From the NCBI RefSeq assembly GCF_000819865.1, contig NZ_CDDF01000019.1, positions 62,001 through 126,000 on the forward strand: 64,000 bases of DNA, written 5' to 3'. The stretch comes from Aeromonas eucrenophila (lineage in GTDB: Bacteria > Pseudomonadota > Gammaproteobacteria > Enterobacterales > Aeromonadaceae). Both the position numbers and the translations under genes were made by a program. Shown in pieces: positions 28,943 through 37,252 of the stretch. Every line of letters starts with the position of its first letter. The first letter of the stretch is position 1. The notes under the pieces are model-generated. The model did not search any database. It was not told where the DNA came from and worked only from the letters and a program-made list of their open reading frames with translations.

Positions 28943-29941
28943 TCAGATTTGGTAGTACGACTTGTACCAGTCGACGAAGCTCTCCACCCCTTCCTTCAAG
29001 GCGACCCGGGGGAGATAGCCGGTGGCTTCGAACAAGGATTCTGTGTCGGCCCAGGTGGCGAGCACGTCGCCGGGCTGCATCGGCAGCAGGTTGCGAACCG
29101 CTGGTTTACCGAGCGCCGTTTCGATGGCTTCCACGAAGTCCAGCAGTCGCACCGGGCTGCCGTTGCCGATGTTGTAGAGGCGATAAGGCGCCGGGCTGGC
29201 GTCGGTCTGCCCCTGCCAGTTGGCATCGCCGACCGGTGGCCGATCCGCGATGCGCACTATGCCCTCCACTATGTCGTCGATATGGGTGAAGTCCCGACTG
29301 AGCTGGCCCTGATTGTAGATATCGATGGGCTCCCCCTTGAGGATAGCGCGCACGAACTTGAACAGCGCCATGTCGGGGCGACCCCAGGGGCCGTAGACGG
29401 TGAAGAAGCGCAGGCCCGTGGTCGGCAGGTTGTAGAGGTGGGAGTAGGAGTGGGCCATCAGCTCGTTGGCCTTCTTGCTCGCGGCGTAGAGGGAGACTGG
29501 GTGATCCACTCCGTCCGAGGTCTTGAACGGCATCTGCTCGTTCAGGCCGTATACCGAGCTTGAAGAGGCGTAGACCAGGTGCTGCACCCCATGATGGCGA
29601 CATCCCTCCAGTACAGTGAGGGTGCCGGTGAGGTTGCTGTCGGCGTAGGCGAAGGGGTTGTCGAGGGAATAGCGTACCCCGGCCTGGGCGCCGAGGTGGA
29701 TCACCCGCTCGAACTTCTCCCGAGCGAACAGTTCCGCCATGGCGGCGCGATCGGCGAGATCGAGGCGTTCGAAGCGAAAGCCGGGCAGGGGGCTGAGCCG
29801 TGCGAGGCGCGCCTCCTTCAGGCTCACCTCGTAGTAGTCATTCAGGTTGTCGATGCCGACCACCTGATGACCCTCGGCGCAGAGCCGCAGCGCTAGGTGA
29901 AAGCCGATGAAGCCGGCGGCGCCGGTGACCAGGTATTTCAT
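28943..29941 (-). CDS. NAD-dependent epimerase, probable UDP-glucuronate 4-epimerase
   Basis: A 332-residue extended short-chain dehydrogenase. The Rossmann motif is [15 protein letters not shown] (about 6-20), and the catalytic residues lie in ASSSSVYG (about 124-131) and the YAASKKANE segment (YxxxK, about 153-157). [17 protein letters not shown] and the body match UDP-glucuronate 4-epimerases, which make UDP-galacturonate. The start overlaps the ugd stop (ATGA), so UDP-glucose would be oxidised and epimerised by products of one coupled transcript. UDP-glucose 4-epimerase activity is a less likely alternative. Confidence 0.88.
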   Translation of the reverse strand: MKYLVTGAAGFIGFHLALRLCAEGHQVVGIDNLNDYYEVSLKEARLARLSPLPGFRFERLDLADRAAMAELFAREKFERVIHLGAQAGVRYSLDNPFAYADSNLTGTLTVLEGCRHHGVQHLVYASSSSVYGLNEQMPFKTSDGVDHPVSLYAASKKANELMAHSYSHLYNLPTTGLRFFTVYGPWGRPDMALFKFVRAILKGEPIDIYNQGQLSRDFTHIDDIVEGIVRIADRPPVGDANWQGQTDASPAPYRLYNIGNGSPVRLLDFVEAIETALGKPAVRNLLPMQPGDVLATWADTESLFEATGYLPRVALKEGVESFVDWYKSYYQI

Positions 29942-31281
29942 TGGGGACGCTCCAGGCTGTCGCCGCGGCCGATGGCGTAATAGGTGAAGCCGCGCTGGCG
30001 CAGACGGGCCGGATCATAGAGGTTACGGCCATCGATGATGACGGGCTGGGTCAGGGTGCGCTGGATCAGCTCGAAGTCGGGGGCGCGGAACTGCTGCCAC
30101 TCGGTGCAGATGAGCAGGGCGTCGGCACCCTTGAGGGCCGCCTCCTGGGTACCGCACAGGCTCAGGTCGTCCCGCAGGCCGTAGAGGTGCTGGGCCTCGC
30201 TCATGGCCTGGGGATCGAACGCCTGCACCTTGCCACCGGCGGCCCAGATGGCCTCCATCAGCACCCGGCTCGGCGCCTCGCGCATGTCGTCGGTGTTGGG
30301 TTTGAAGGCGAGCCCCCAGAGCGCGAAGGTGCGTCCGCGCAGATCGGCGCCGAAGTGCTGGTGCAGCCGCTCGATGAGTTTGTGCTTCTGGCGATCGTTG
30401 ACCCGCTCCACCGAGCGCAGCAGCGGCGCCTCGCAGCCAATCTCGCTGGCGGTGTGGATAAGTGCCTTGACGTCTTTCGGGAAGCAGGAGCCGCCATAAC
30501 CGCAGCCGGGGTAGATGAAGTGGTAGCCGATGCGCGGATCGGCGCCTATGCCTTTGCGCACCGCCTCGATGTCGGCCCCCAGCTTCTCCGCCAGATTGGC
30601 CATCTCGTTCATGAAGGAGATCTTGGTGGCCAGCATGGCGTTGGCGGCGTACTTGGTCAGCTCGGCGCTGTGCACATCCATCTGGATGATGCGATCGTGA
30701 TTGCGGTTGAAAGGGGCGTACAGCTCCTCCAGCAAGGCGATGGCGTGGGCAGAGTCGGTACCGATGATGATGCGATCCGGCCGCAGGCAGTCGGCCACGG
30801 CGGCCCCTTCCTTGAGAAACTCCGGATTGGAGACCACCTCGAGCGGGAAGTTGACGCCGCGCTCGCCGAGGATGGTGGCGATATGCTGACGCACCCGGCT
30901 GGCGGTGCCGACAGGCACTGTGCTCTTGTTGACCACCACCTTGCTGCCCTGCATCAGGCTGCCTATGGTGCCCGCCACCGCCAGCACGTGCTTGAGATCG
31001 GCGGAGCCATCTTCATCCGGCGGGGTGCCGACCGCGATGAAGATAAGCTCGGCAAAGCTGACCCCCTCGCTCACGTCCGTGGTGAAGTGCAGGCGACCGC
31101 CCTGATGGTTGGCTACCACCATGGGGGCGAGACCGGGTTCGAAGATGGGAATGATGCCCTCCTTCAGGCGCTCGACCTTGGCGGCATCCACATCAACACA
31201 GGTCACCTGGTGGCCCATCTCGGCCAACACGGCGGCCTGGACCAACCCCACGTAACCTATTCCGAATACGGTGACTCTCAT
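29938..31281 (-). CDS. ugd: UDP-glucose 6-dehydrogenase
   Basis: Ugd oxidises UDP-glucose to UDP-glucuronate with two NAD. The 447-residue protein has the NAD-binding [11 protein letters not shown] (about 7-17), the [20 protein letters not shown] substrate region and the catalytic cysteine in [18 protein letters not shown] (about 258-275). It is of the longer type rather than the 388-residue E. coli type. It precedes the epimerase with a four-base overlap. Its promoter must lie in the 31282-31577 spacer shared with the divergent YitT-family gene. Confidence 0.95.
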   Translation of the reverse strand: MRVTVFGIGYVGLVQAAVLAEMGHQVTCVDVDAAKVERLKEGIIPIFEPGLAPMVVANHQGGRLHFTTDVSEGVSFAELIFIAVGTPPDEDGSADLKHVLAVAGTIGSLMQGSKVVVNKSTVPVGTASRVRQHIATILGERGVNFPLEVVSNPEFLKEGAAVADCLRPDRIIIGTDSAHAIALLEELYAPFNRNHDRIIQMDVHSAELTKYAANAMLATKISFMNEMANLAEKLGADIEAVRKGIGADPRIGYHFIYPGCGYGGSCFPKDVKALIHTASEIGCEAPLLRSVERVNDRQKHKLIERLHQHFGADLRGRTFALWGLAFKPNTDDMREAPSRVLMEAIWAAGGKVQAFDPQAMSEAQHLYGLRDDLSLCGTQEAALKGADALLICTEWQQFRAPDFELIQRTLTQPVIIDGRNLYDPARLRQRGFTYYAIGRGDSLERPQ

Positions 31282-31577
31282 CTGCTGTTGCTCCTTGGTG
31301 CTGGCAGTGGCAAGGCATCCATTCTAGAACGATTTGCGCGTGGGAGCAGCGGGATCCTGCGACTCGTTCAGGCTAAGAGCAGGCTGGTACTGATGGCTAT
31401 TTTGGTGCAAGGCGTGTAACGCCGGGCTGACGCGCACCGTTTCGGGGCATTTGGCCGCACTCTTGTGATCTGGCTCACTGAAACCGGACACTGTGCTCAT
31501 AACGAAGCCCCGATACACGGGGCTCGCATGCCCGGACAGGGCAGACACTCTTTTCACTTCGCTATGGACATCATGTT

Positions 31578-32186
31578 ATGGACAACACCCCCCGTCTGGC
31601 ACATCCGATCTATGAGGATGTGCTCGCCCTGCTGACCGCGTCAGGCTTCGTATCACTCGGCATCTTCCTGTTTCATCAGGTCGGGCTGCTCACCGGCGGC
31701 ACCGCCGGGCTGGCGTTGCTGTTGCAGCAGGTGACTGGCCTGAGCTTTGGCCTGCTGTTCTTCTGCATGAACCTGCCGTTCTATGCCCTGGCCTGGCTCA
31801 GGATGGGGCCGCGTTTTACCCTCAATACCTTCGCCTCGGTCGCGGTCGTCTCCTTCATGACGGACCACCTCAATGCAGTGCTGCAGATCGGCAAGATAGA
31901 GCCGCTGTACGCGGCCCTCATCGGCGGTACCCTGATCGGCATGGGGCTGCTCATCATGTTCCGCCACAAATCGAGCCTGGGTGGCTTCAATATCCTGGCG
32001 CTGTTCATTCAGGACAAGTTCGGCATCCGGGCGGGCAAGCTGCAAATGGGGCTTGATTGCGCCATCGTCATCGCCTCCTTCTTCGTGGTATCGCCCTGGC
32101 TACTGGGGCTCTCGGTGGTGGCGGCCATCATCTGTAACCTGGTGTTGACACTCAACCACAAGCCGGGCCGCTATCAGATAGCCTGA
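31578..32186 (+). CDS. YitT family (DUF161) membrane protein
   Basis: A 202-residue inner-membrane protein with five or six hydrophobic segments. GIFLFHQVGLLTGGTAGLALLLQQVTG and FRHKSSLGGFNILALFIQDKFGI are YitT/DUF161 hallmarks; the C-terminal DUF2179 domain found in many relatives is absent. Function is unknown, a small-molecule transporter is often assumed. A weak ribosome-binding site precedes the start. It stands alone and converges on hmuV at a shared terminator. Confidence 0.8.
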   Translation: MDNTPRLAHPIYEDVLALLTASGFVSLGIFLFHQVGLLTGGTAGLALLLQQVTGLSFGLLFFCMNLPFYALAWLRMGPRFTLNTFASVAVVSFMTDHLNAVLQIGKIEPLYAALIGGTLIGMGLLIMFRHKSSLGGFNILALFIQDKFGIRAGKLQMGLDCAIVIASFFVVSPWLLGLSVVAAIICNLVLTLNHKPGRYQIA

Positions 32187-32208
32187 CAGACCCCCGCCAG
32201 TTGAAACA

Positions 32209-32238
32209 AACAGAGCGCCCTCGGGTGCTCTGTTGTTA
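32209..32238. terminator. Terminator between the YitT-family gene and hmuV
   Basis: AACAGAGC / GCTCTGTT hairpin around a short loop, followed by GTT; A/T-rich on both sides, suitable for both converging genes. Confidence 0.65.
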
Positions 32239-32263
32239 TCTGCGTTCGCTCAGGACTTCGCTG

Positions 32264-33058
32264 TCACACCACCATGGGCAGGCCGGTGTCGGGGTGATGC
32301 AGCACCTGGGCAGGGTAGTCGTAGAGCCGCGCGATGAGCTCCGGGGTCAGCACCTCGGCCGGGGTACCGTCCGCCATCAAGCGCCCTTGCTCCAGCATCA
32401 CCAGTCGATCGGCATAGCGCGCCGCCAGATTCAGATCGTGCAGCACCACCAGCACGGCGGTGTTGCGACCGGCGAGGGCGCGGGCCATGGTGAGCAACTG
32501 ATGCTGATACTTGAGATCGAGCGCCGAGGTGGGTTCGTCGAGCAACAGCAGGCGGGGTGCCTGCGGCTCTTCCGGCGCTTGCCAGATCTGGGCCAGCACC
32601 CGGGCGAATTGTACCCGCTGGCGCTCCCCTCCCGACAGGCCGGGGTAGAGGCGCCCGATCAGGTGCTCGACCCCGGCATGGATCATGGCGGCCTTGACGA
32701 TCTCGTCGCGGCGGCTGCCGGGCTCGGTGTGGGGCAGCCGGCCCATGGCTACCACCTCCTCGCACAGGAAGGGGAAGTTCAGGGACGAGCTCTGGGGCAG
32801 CACGCCGACGCTGTGGGCCAGCGCGTTGCCGGCCCAGGCCTGCCGCTCGCGACCAAACAACGCTATCTCGCCGTCATATTCCAGCTCGCCGGTCAGGCAC
32901 TTGAGCAGCGAGCTCTTGCCCGCCCCGTTCGGGCCGAGCAGGGCGGTCAGGGTGCCCGAGTGCAGGGAGAGGTTGAGCCTGTCCAGGATGAGGCGATCGC
33001 CCCTTGTCAGGCTGAGGTGCCGGCAGTCAAGCAGGGCGGGTGAGGATGATCCAGGCAA
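32264..33058 (-). CDS. hmuV: Heme ABC transporter ATP-binding protein HmuV
   Basis: HmuV powers heme import with HmuU and HmuT. Motifs are Walker A GPNGAGKSS, Q-loop region VLPQSSSLNFPF, signature LSGGERQRV and Walker B LLLLDEPTSALD. No ATG lies near the expected start. A TTG at 33058 (LPGSSSPALLDCRHLSL) follows AGGAG with eight bases between, giving 264 residues. An in-frame CTG six bases earlier is less likely. The gap to the hmuU stop is 14 bases. A longer open reading through hmuU has no support. Confidence 0.93.
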   Translation of the reverse strand: MPGSSSPALLDCRHLSLTRGDRLILDRLNLSLHSGTLTALLGPNGAGKSSLLKCLTGELEYDGEIALFGRERQAWAGNALAHSVGVLPQSSSLNFPFLCEEVVAMGRLPHTEPGSRRDEIVKAAMIHAGVEHLIGRLYPGLSGGERQRVQFARVLAQIWQAPEEPQAPRLLLLDEPTSALDLKYQHQLLTMARALAGRNTAVLVVLHDLNLAARYADRLVMLEQGRLMADGTPAEVLTPELIARLYDYPAQVLHHPDTGLPMVV

Positions 33059-33072
33059 GAGCAGCTCTCCTG

Positions 33073-34104
33073 TTAAAGCGTCCGGCGGCTCTTGACCAGC
33101 AGCCAGATGAAGAAGGGGGCACCGAGCAGGGCGGTGATGATGCCAACCGGCAGCTCGGCCGGCGCCAGCAGGGTGCGGGCCAGCATGTCGGCACCGAGCA
33201 ACAGGGCGGCGCCCAGCAGGGCCGAGAGGGGCAGCAGCCTGACATGGTTGGGGCCAGCCAGCAGCCGCACCAGATGGGGAACCACCAGGCCGACGAAGCC
33301 GATCATGCCCGCCACCGCCACCGCGACGCCGACACCGGCGGCGGTGAGCAGGATCAGCCGCCGCTTGAGGGATTGCACGTTCACCCCCAGATGACGGGCC
33401 TCGCCCTCGCCCAGCAGCAGCGCATTGAGGGGATTGGCGTCGCGCACGAACAAGAGCAGCAGCGCGGCCAGGGTTGCCAGCGCCAGCGCCACGTCGGCCG
33501 GCTTGCCGGCGGCCAGGGATCCCATCTGCCACAGGCTGAGGTTGCGCAGCATCTGATCGTCGGCCAGATAGGTGAGCAGCCCGATCACGGCGCCGGACAG
33601 GGCCGTGATGGCGACCCCGGCCAGCAGCATGACGGTGACGGAAGTCCCCCCCTCACGGGTGCCCAGCAAATATACAAGCGTGGTGGTGAGCGCCCCGCCG
33701 AGGAAGGCGAGCAGGGGCAGCAGGCCGACGCCGAGCAGGCTCTGCCACTGCTGACCCAGGGGGGCCAGCAGCACTATGGCCAGGGCCGCGCCGAGGGCCG
33801 CGCCACCGGATACTCCTATGATGCCGGGATCGGCGAGGGGGTTGCGAAACAGCCCCTGCATCACGGCGCCGCAGAGGCCGAGTATGCCCCCCACGGCGAT
33901 GCACAGCAGGGTGCGGGGCAGTCTGATCTCCTGCACGATCAGCAGCTTGTGCGCTTCGATCCCGCTCTCCTTGCCGGCGAACAGCGCCTGCAGACTCTCG
34001 CCAAAGGAGAGCGTCATGGGGCCGGTCGCCAGCGACCCGACCAGCAGCAGCGCCAGGGTGGTGCCGGTGAGCGCGAAAAGCCAAGGCAGCGGCAGACGCA
34101 TCAT
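33073..34104 (-). CDS. hmuU: Heme ABC transporter permease HmuU
   Basis: A 343-residue FecCD/BtuC-type permease with about ten hydrophobic segments. LPRTLLCIAVGGILGLCGAVMQGLFRNPLADPGIIGVSGGA (in parts, about 70-110) is the family signature, and the GEARHLGVNVQSLKRR loop contacts the ATPase. The ATG at 34104 overlaps the hmuT stop; the next codon is also ATG. It is the middle gene of hmuT-hmuU-hmuV (called hutBCD in Vibrio). Confidence 0.94.
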   Translation of the reverse strand: MMRLPLPWLFALTGTTLALLLVGSLATGPMTLSFGESLQALFAGKESGIEAHKLLIVQEIRLPRTLLCIAVGGILGLCGAVMQGLFRNPLADPGIIGVSGGAALGAALAIVLLAPLGQQWQSLLGVGLLPLLAFLGGALTTTLVYLLGTREGGTSVTVMLLAGVAITALSGAVIGLLTYLADDQMLRNLSLWQMGSLAAGKPADVALALATLAALLLLFVRDANPLNALLLGEGEARHLGVNVQSLKRRLILLTAAGVGVAVAVAGMIGFVGLVVPHLVRLLAGPNHVRLLPLSALLGAALLLGADMLARTLLAPAELPVGIITALLGAPFFIWLLVKSRRTL

Positions 34105-34940
34105 GAACCCTGCTGGATCCACTGGGCGATCTGGTTCGCCTGTTGCAGCGATCTCAGGCTCAGGCCCCCTTGCAGGGCGTGACCGTCGATGGCATGGATG
34201 GCTTTGTTCTTGCCGGCCGGGGTGGCAGCCAGGGCGGGCACCTGGGCCAGCACGCTGTCGATGTTCTGGAATTGCTGCCAGTCACGACCGCTCACCAGCA
34301 CCAGATCCGGCTGCATCTCGATCAGGGATTCGGTGGAGACGGGTTTGTAGTCGTGCAACTGGGCCACCGGGTTGATGCCGCCGGCCAGGGTCACCAGGGC
34401 GCTGGCGGTGGTATTGCCGCCGGCGATGCTGGTGGGCTGACCCTTGTGCAGCAGCAGGAAGGCGACCTTGAGCGGTTTGTTCTGGCTGGCCTGGGCCGCC
34501 AGCTGATCGCTCTGGCTGGCGATCTCGGCTTTCAGCTTGACGCCGGCGGCGGGATCCCCCAGCAATGCGGCCAGGGTATCGATGCGCTCGTTGAGGTTCG
34601 CCAGCGTCGGGGCCGTGGCCAGCACATCGACCTTGACCCCGGCGCGGCGCAGTTGCTCCAGGGTAGAGGGAGGGCCCATCTCGTCGCTGCCGACCACCCG
34701 GGTCGGTGCCAGACTCAGGATCCCCTCGGAGGCCAGGGCGCGGTGATAGCCGACCCTGGGCAGCGCCTTGGGTTCGGGGCTGCTCACATCGGTGGCGATG
34801 AGGCTGGATTCCCCCCCAAGGGCCAGGATCAGCTCGGTGGTGGCAGGGCCGACGCTGACGATGCGCTCTTGCGCGGTGGCAGAGAGGGAAAGGGATACGC
34901 AGCCGAGCAGGCTGAGTGCGAGGGCAAAACGACGGCCCAT
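34101..34940 (-). CDS. hmuT: Periplasmic heme-binding protein HmuT
   Basis: HmuT carries heme through the periplasm to HmuU. The 279-residue precursor starts at 34940 (MGRRFALALSLLGCVSLSLSATAQ), a clear signal peptide ending ATA|Q, with GGAGG six bases upstream; an upstream in-frame ATG is unlikely. The mature part has ERIVSVGPATTELILALGG, LPRVGYHRALASEGILSLAPTRVVGSDEMGPP and PLKVAFLLLHKGQPT of the class III solute-binding (TroA-like) fold. A Fur-box-like sequence lies about 70 bases upstream, between this gene and hutX. Confidence 0.94.
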   Translation of the reverse strand: MGRRFALALSLLGCVSLSLSATAQERIVSVGPATTELILALGGESSLIATDVSSPEPKALPRVGYHRALASEGILSLAPTRVVGSDEMGPPSTLEQLRRAGVKVDVLATAPTLANLNERIDTLAALLGDPAAGVKLKAEIASQSDQLAAQASQNKPLKVAFLLLHKGQPTSIAGGNTTASALVTLAGGINPVAQLHDYKPVSTESLIEMQPDLVLVSGRDWQQFQNIDSVLAQVPALAATPAGKNKAIHAIDGHALQGGLSLRSLQQANQIAQWIQQGS

Positions 34941-35010
34941 GCGAACCTCCGAAGGGTGAATGAGAGTGGGATTGCCGCCGAGAATATCAAGCTCGTGAAA
35001 AAAATGCACT

Positions 35011-35029
35011 GATAATGAAAGCGATTATC
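35011..35029. promoter_or_regulatory. Fur box between hmuTUV and hutX-hutZ
   Basis: GATAATGAAAGCGATTATC matches the 19-base Fur consensus GATAATGATAATCATTATC at 15 positions and has intact outer arms. It lies between the divergent genes, so Fur could repress both heme operons from it. Confidence 0.75.
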
Positions 35030-35110
35030 AATTGCGTTGGGGCCGCCGCTTTATTACAGTATCCGCCGCGATACAGAGCACAATAGCCAGATTATCCCAA
35101 GGGAGAACCG

Positions 35111-35623
35111 ATGAGCATTGCACAACGCATTCATGAGCTGCTGGAGCAAGATCCCAGCGCCCATCCCTCCAGCATCGCCAGCCAACTGGCGGTCAGCGAG
35201 TGGGAGGTGGTGCGCCACCTGCCCGCCGAGCTGGTGACCCTGGTGCCGGGCGAGCAGGCGGAAGCCCTGCTGGCCGACTTGGCCAGCTGGGGCCCGGTGA
35301 CCACCATAGTCGAATCCGATGGCTCCATCTTCGAGGTGAAAGCTCCCTTCCCCAAGGGCAAGACCGCACGCGGTTACTACAACCTGATGGGCCGTGACGG
35401 CGAGATGCATGGTCACCTCAAGCTCGACAACGTGGTTGGCATCGCCCTGGTCAGCAAGCTGTTCATGGGCAAGGAGGGGCACTCCTTCCAGTTCTTTGGC
35501 CACAGCGGTCGCTGCATTTTCAAGGTCTATCTGGGGCGTGACGAACAGCGTCAGCTGCTGCAGGATCAGGTGGAACGCTTCATGGCCCTGCGCCACCAGC
35601 ATAAAGAGGAAGTGAAAGCATGA
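35111..35623 (+). CDS. hutX: Heme utilisation carrier protein HutX
   Basis: HutX is a cytoplasmic heme carrier thought to hand heme to HutZ. The 170-residue protein belongs to the HugX/HutX family: an N-terminal helical part, then VTTIVESDGSIFEVKAPFPKGKTARGYYNLMG and GKEGHSFQFFGHSGRCIFKVYLGRDE. GGGAGAACC precedes the start. The stop overlaps the hutZ start (ATGA). Transcribed away from the Fur box at 35011. Confidence 0.9.
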   Translation: MSIAQRIHELLEQDPSAHPSSIASQLAVSEWEVVRHLPAELVTLVPGEQAEALLADLASWGPVTTIVESDGSIFEVKAPFPKGKTARGYYNLMGRDGEMHGHLKLDNVVGIALVSKLFMGKEGHSFQFFGHSGRCIFKVYLGRDEQRQLLQDQVERFMALRHQHKEEVKA

Positions 35624-36177
35624 GTGAACGTCAGGAACGTCTGCAGAACCGTCTGCAACCGGAGATCCGTGAGTTTCGTGACGGTTGCCGTACCCTGCAG
35701 CTCGCGACTGTGGATGGCGAAGGCAACCCCAATGCCAGCTACGCCCCCTTCGTGCTGCAGGAAGATGGCTACTATGTGCTGATCTCCGAGATAGCCCGCC
35801 ATGCCCGCAACCTGCAACAGGTGCCCAAGGTCTCCCTGATGCTGATCGAAGACGAGAATGGCGCCCGCGAGCTGTTTGCCCGCAAGCGTCTCACCTTCGA
35901 TGCGGTCGCCGAAGTGGTGGCGCGGGATGACGAGCGTTGGGGCAAGGCTATCGGGGCCCTGGAAGGGCGCTTCGGCGACATCGTCAAGGGATTGTCCAAC
36001 CTCAAGGACTTCGTGCTGTTCCGCCTCAAGCCGGAGCAGGGTCTGTTCGTCAAGGGCTTCGGCCAGGCGTTCCGTGTCTCCGGTGACGAGTTGGTGGACT
36101 TCGTCCATTTGGTGGAAGGGCACAAGCGTGTCGACAACGGCGCCGAGCTGACCAGCGAGACAGACGCGCCGGTCTGA
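35620..36177 (+). CDS. hutZ: Heme-degrading protein HutZ
   Basis: HutZ has a split-barrel (pyridoxamine-phosphate-oxidase-like) fold and in Vibrio cholerae opens the heme ring to release iron. The 185-residue protein shows the barrel segment LQLATVDGEGNPNASYAPFVL and the C-terminal VHLVEGHKR; H168 there corresponds in position to the V. cholerae axial ligand near residue 170 (my assignment). Coupled to hutX by overlap. The radical-SAM partner gene hutW, often adjacent in Vibrio, is not in this window. Confidence 0.9.
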   Translation: MSERQERLQNRLQPEIREFRDGCRTLQLATVDGEGNPNASYAPFVLQEDGYYVLISEIARHARNLQQVPKVSLMLIEDENGARELFARKRLTFDAVAEVVARDDERWGKAIGALEGRFGDIVKGLSNLKDFVLFRLKPEQGLFVKGFGQAFRVSGDELVDFVHLVEGHKRVDNGAELTSETDAPV

Positions 36178-36196
36178 TGGTGCGGCCATGAAATAG

Positions 36197-36226
36197 AAAA
36201 CGGGCAGCCTGGGCTGCCCGTTTTTA
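36197..36226. terminator. Terminator after hutZ
   Basis: AAAACGGGCAGCC / GGCTGCCCGTTTTT hairpin, suitable for hutZ and the converging lipoprotein gene. Confidence 0.9.
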
Positions 36227-36248
36227 TATGGGGTGATCCTGCGGAGTG

Positions 36249-36653
36249 TCAGTCTTGCCAGGAGGCCAGGTTGGGGAAGGTGCTGCGATCGGCCTGGGTG
36301 GCGGTCTCGTTGCACTCTCCCCGCACCTTCCAGGAGGTCTGGCTGAGGACTATGTAGCCGGAGCGGCAATACTTGCGGCTGGCCAGCGCCTGGGTCAGCT
36401 GTTCGTCCTGCAGTGCTTCCCGACGCTCCAGCAGAGCCTTGCTGTTGTCATTGGCATCCTGCAACCGGCTCGGCAACATCTCGAGCGGGGCGGCTTCGAA
36501 GGTGAAGCGCTTGCTCCCCTCTTCGTTGATGTGGGTGCGAAACAGGGGGGCCGGGCCATCCGGTGCCGATCCCGCCAGATTGGAGCAGGCGGTGAGCGGC
36601 GGTAACAACAGCATGCAGACGACGGCAGGCAATAGACGCAAGGAAGACTCCAT
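36249..36653 (-). CDS. Hypothetical lipoprotein
   Basis: A 134-residue protein with a lipoprotein signal: hydrophobic RLLPAVVCMLLLPP, then lipobox LTAC, lipidated Cys about residue 23. The mature part is polar, with two further cysteines (RKYC and RGEC) about 18 residues apart that could form a disulfide. I recognise no family. It lies between heme/iron genes but no Fur box is directly upstream; 27 bases separate it from the isochorismatase-like gene, so cotranscription is likely. Confidence 0.7.
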   Translation of the reverse strand: MESSLRLLPAVVCMLLLPPLTACSNLAGSAPDGPAPLFRTHINEEGSKRFTFEAAPLEMLPSRLQDANDNSKALLERREALQDEQLTQALASRKYCRSGYIVLSQTSWKVRGECNETATQADRSTFPNLASWQD

Positions 36654-36680
36654 CAGATCAGGTCGACAGGGGCGGGCAGC

Positions 36681-37232
36681 TTAACACGCCGATACCGGTT
36701 GCGTGACGCCGAGCAACTGATCGGTGGTGAGCAGGGTCACGCTTCTGCCCTTTGACAGGCTGAGGTGCTGCCACATCCAGTGATGGTGCTCGATGATCTG
36801 CTCCGCATTGAGGTGAGGTCTGTCCGCCGTGGTATGGGCATCGGTCAGCACCGTCACGTCGAATCCCTTGCTGGCGGCGCTGCGCAGCGTGGTGTCGACG
36901 CAAAAATCGGTGGCGCAGCCACTGATGAGCAGCCTGTCCACCGCCTGCTCCGCCAGCAGGAAGCCGAGTTCGGTGTCGAGGAAGCTGTCACAGGCGGTCT
37001 TGCGTACCCGGCTCTCCCCCGGGGCCGGGGTCAGGTCGGCATGCAGTTGCCAACCCGGGCTGTGGGGTTCGAGCTCAGAGCCCGGCTCGTCGTGCTGCAC
37101 ATAGATGACTCGCCCCTGGCTGGCGCGCACGCCGTCTGCCAGTCGATTGATATTGGCGATGACCTGCGCATCCTGATGGCGGGGTGAGTCGAACAACCCC
37201 TGTTGCATGTCAATGACCAGTAACACATCCAT
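36681..37232 (-). CDS. Isochorismatase-family cysteine hydrolase
   Basis: A 183-residue single-domain member of the isochorismatase/nicotinamidase superfamily. The catalytic triad is visible: D8 in VIDMQQG, K78 in RKTACDSF and C111 in ATDFCVD, with the conserved cis-peptide GCATDF just before the Cys. Substrate cannot be told; nicotinamidase, isochorismatase and other amidases share these residues. The E. coli relatives YcaC and YecD are also of uncertain substrate. It is not part of a visible siderophore operon. The lipoprotein gene follows downstream. Confidence 0.85.
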   Translation of the reverse strand: MDVLLVIDMQQGLFDSPRHQDAQVIANINRLADGVRASQGRVIYVQHDEPGSELEPHSPGWQLHADLTPAPGESRVRKTACDSFLDTELGFLLAEQAVDRLLISGCATDFCVDTTLRSAASKGFDVTVLTDAHTTADRPHLNAEQIIEHHHWMWQHLSLSKGRSVTLLTTDQLLGVTQPVSAC

Positions 37233-37252
37233 ATGAGATCCTCAGGCGATTG

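Noticed and set aside
31324..31557. 77-codon minus-strand frame between ugd and the YitT-family gene
   Set aside because: Unstructured composition, no ribosome-binding site and no homology; it overlaps both promoter regions.
32264..33532. Reading hmuV as a 422-residue protein extending into hmuU
   Set aside because: The extra N-terminal part is an out-of-frame shadow of hmuU; HmuV homology begins at about 33058, behind a good ribosome-binding site.
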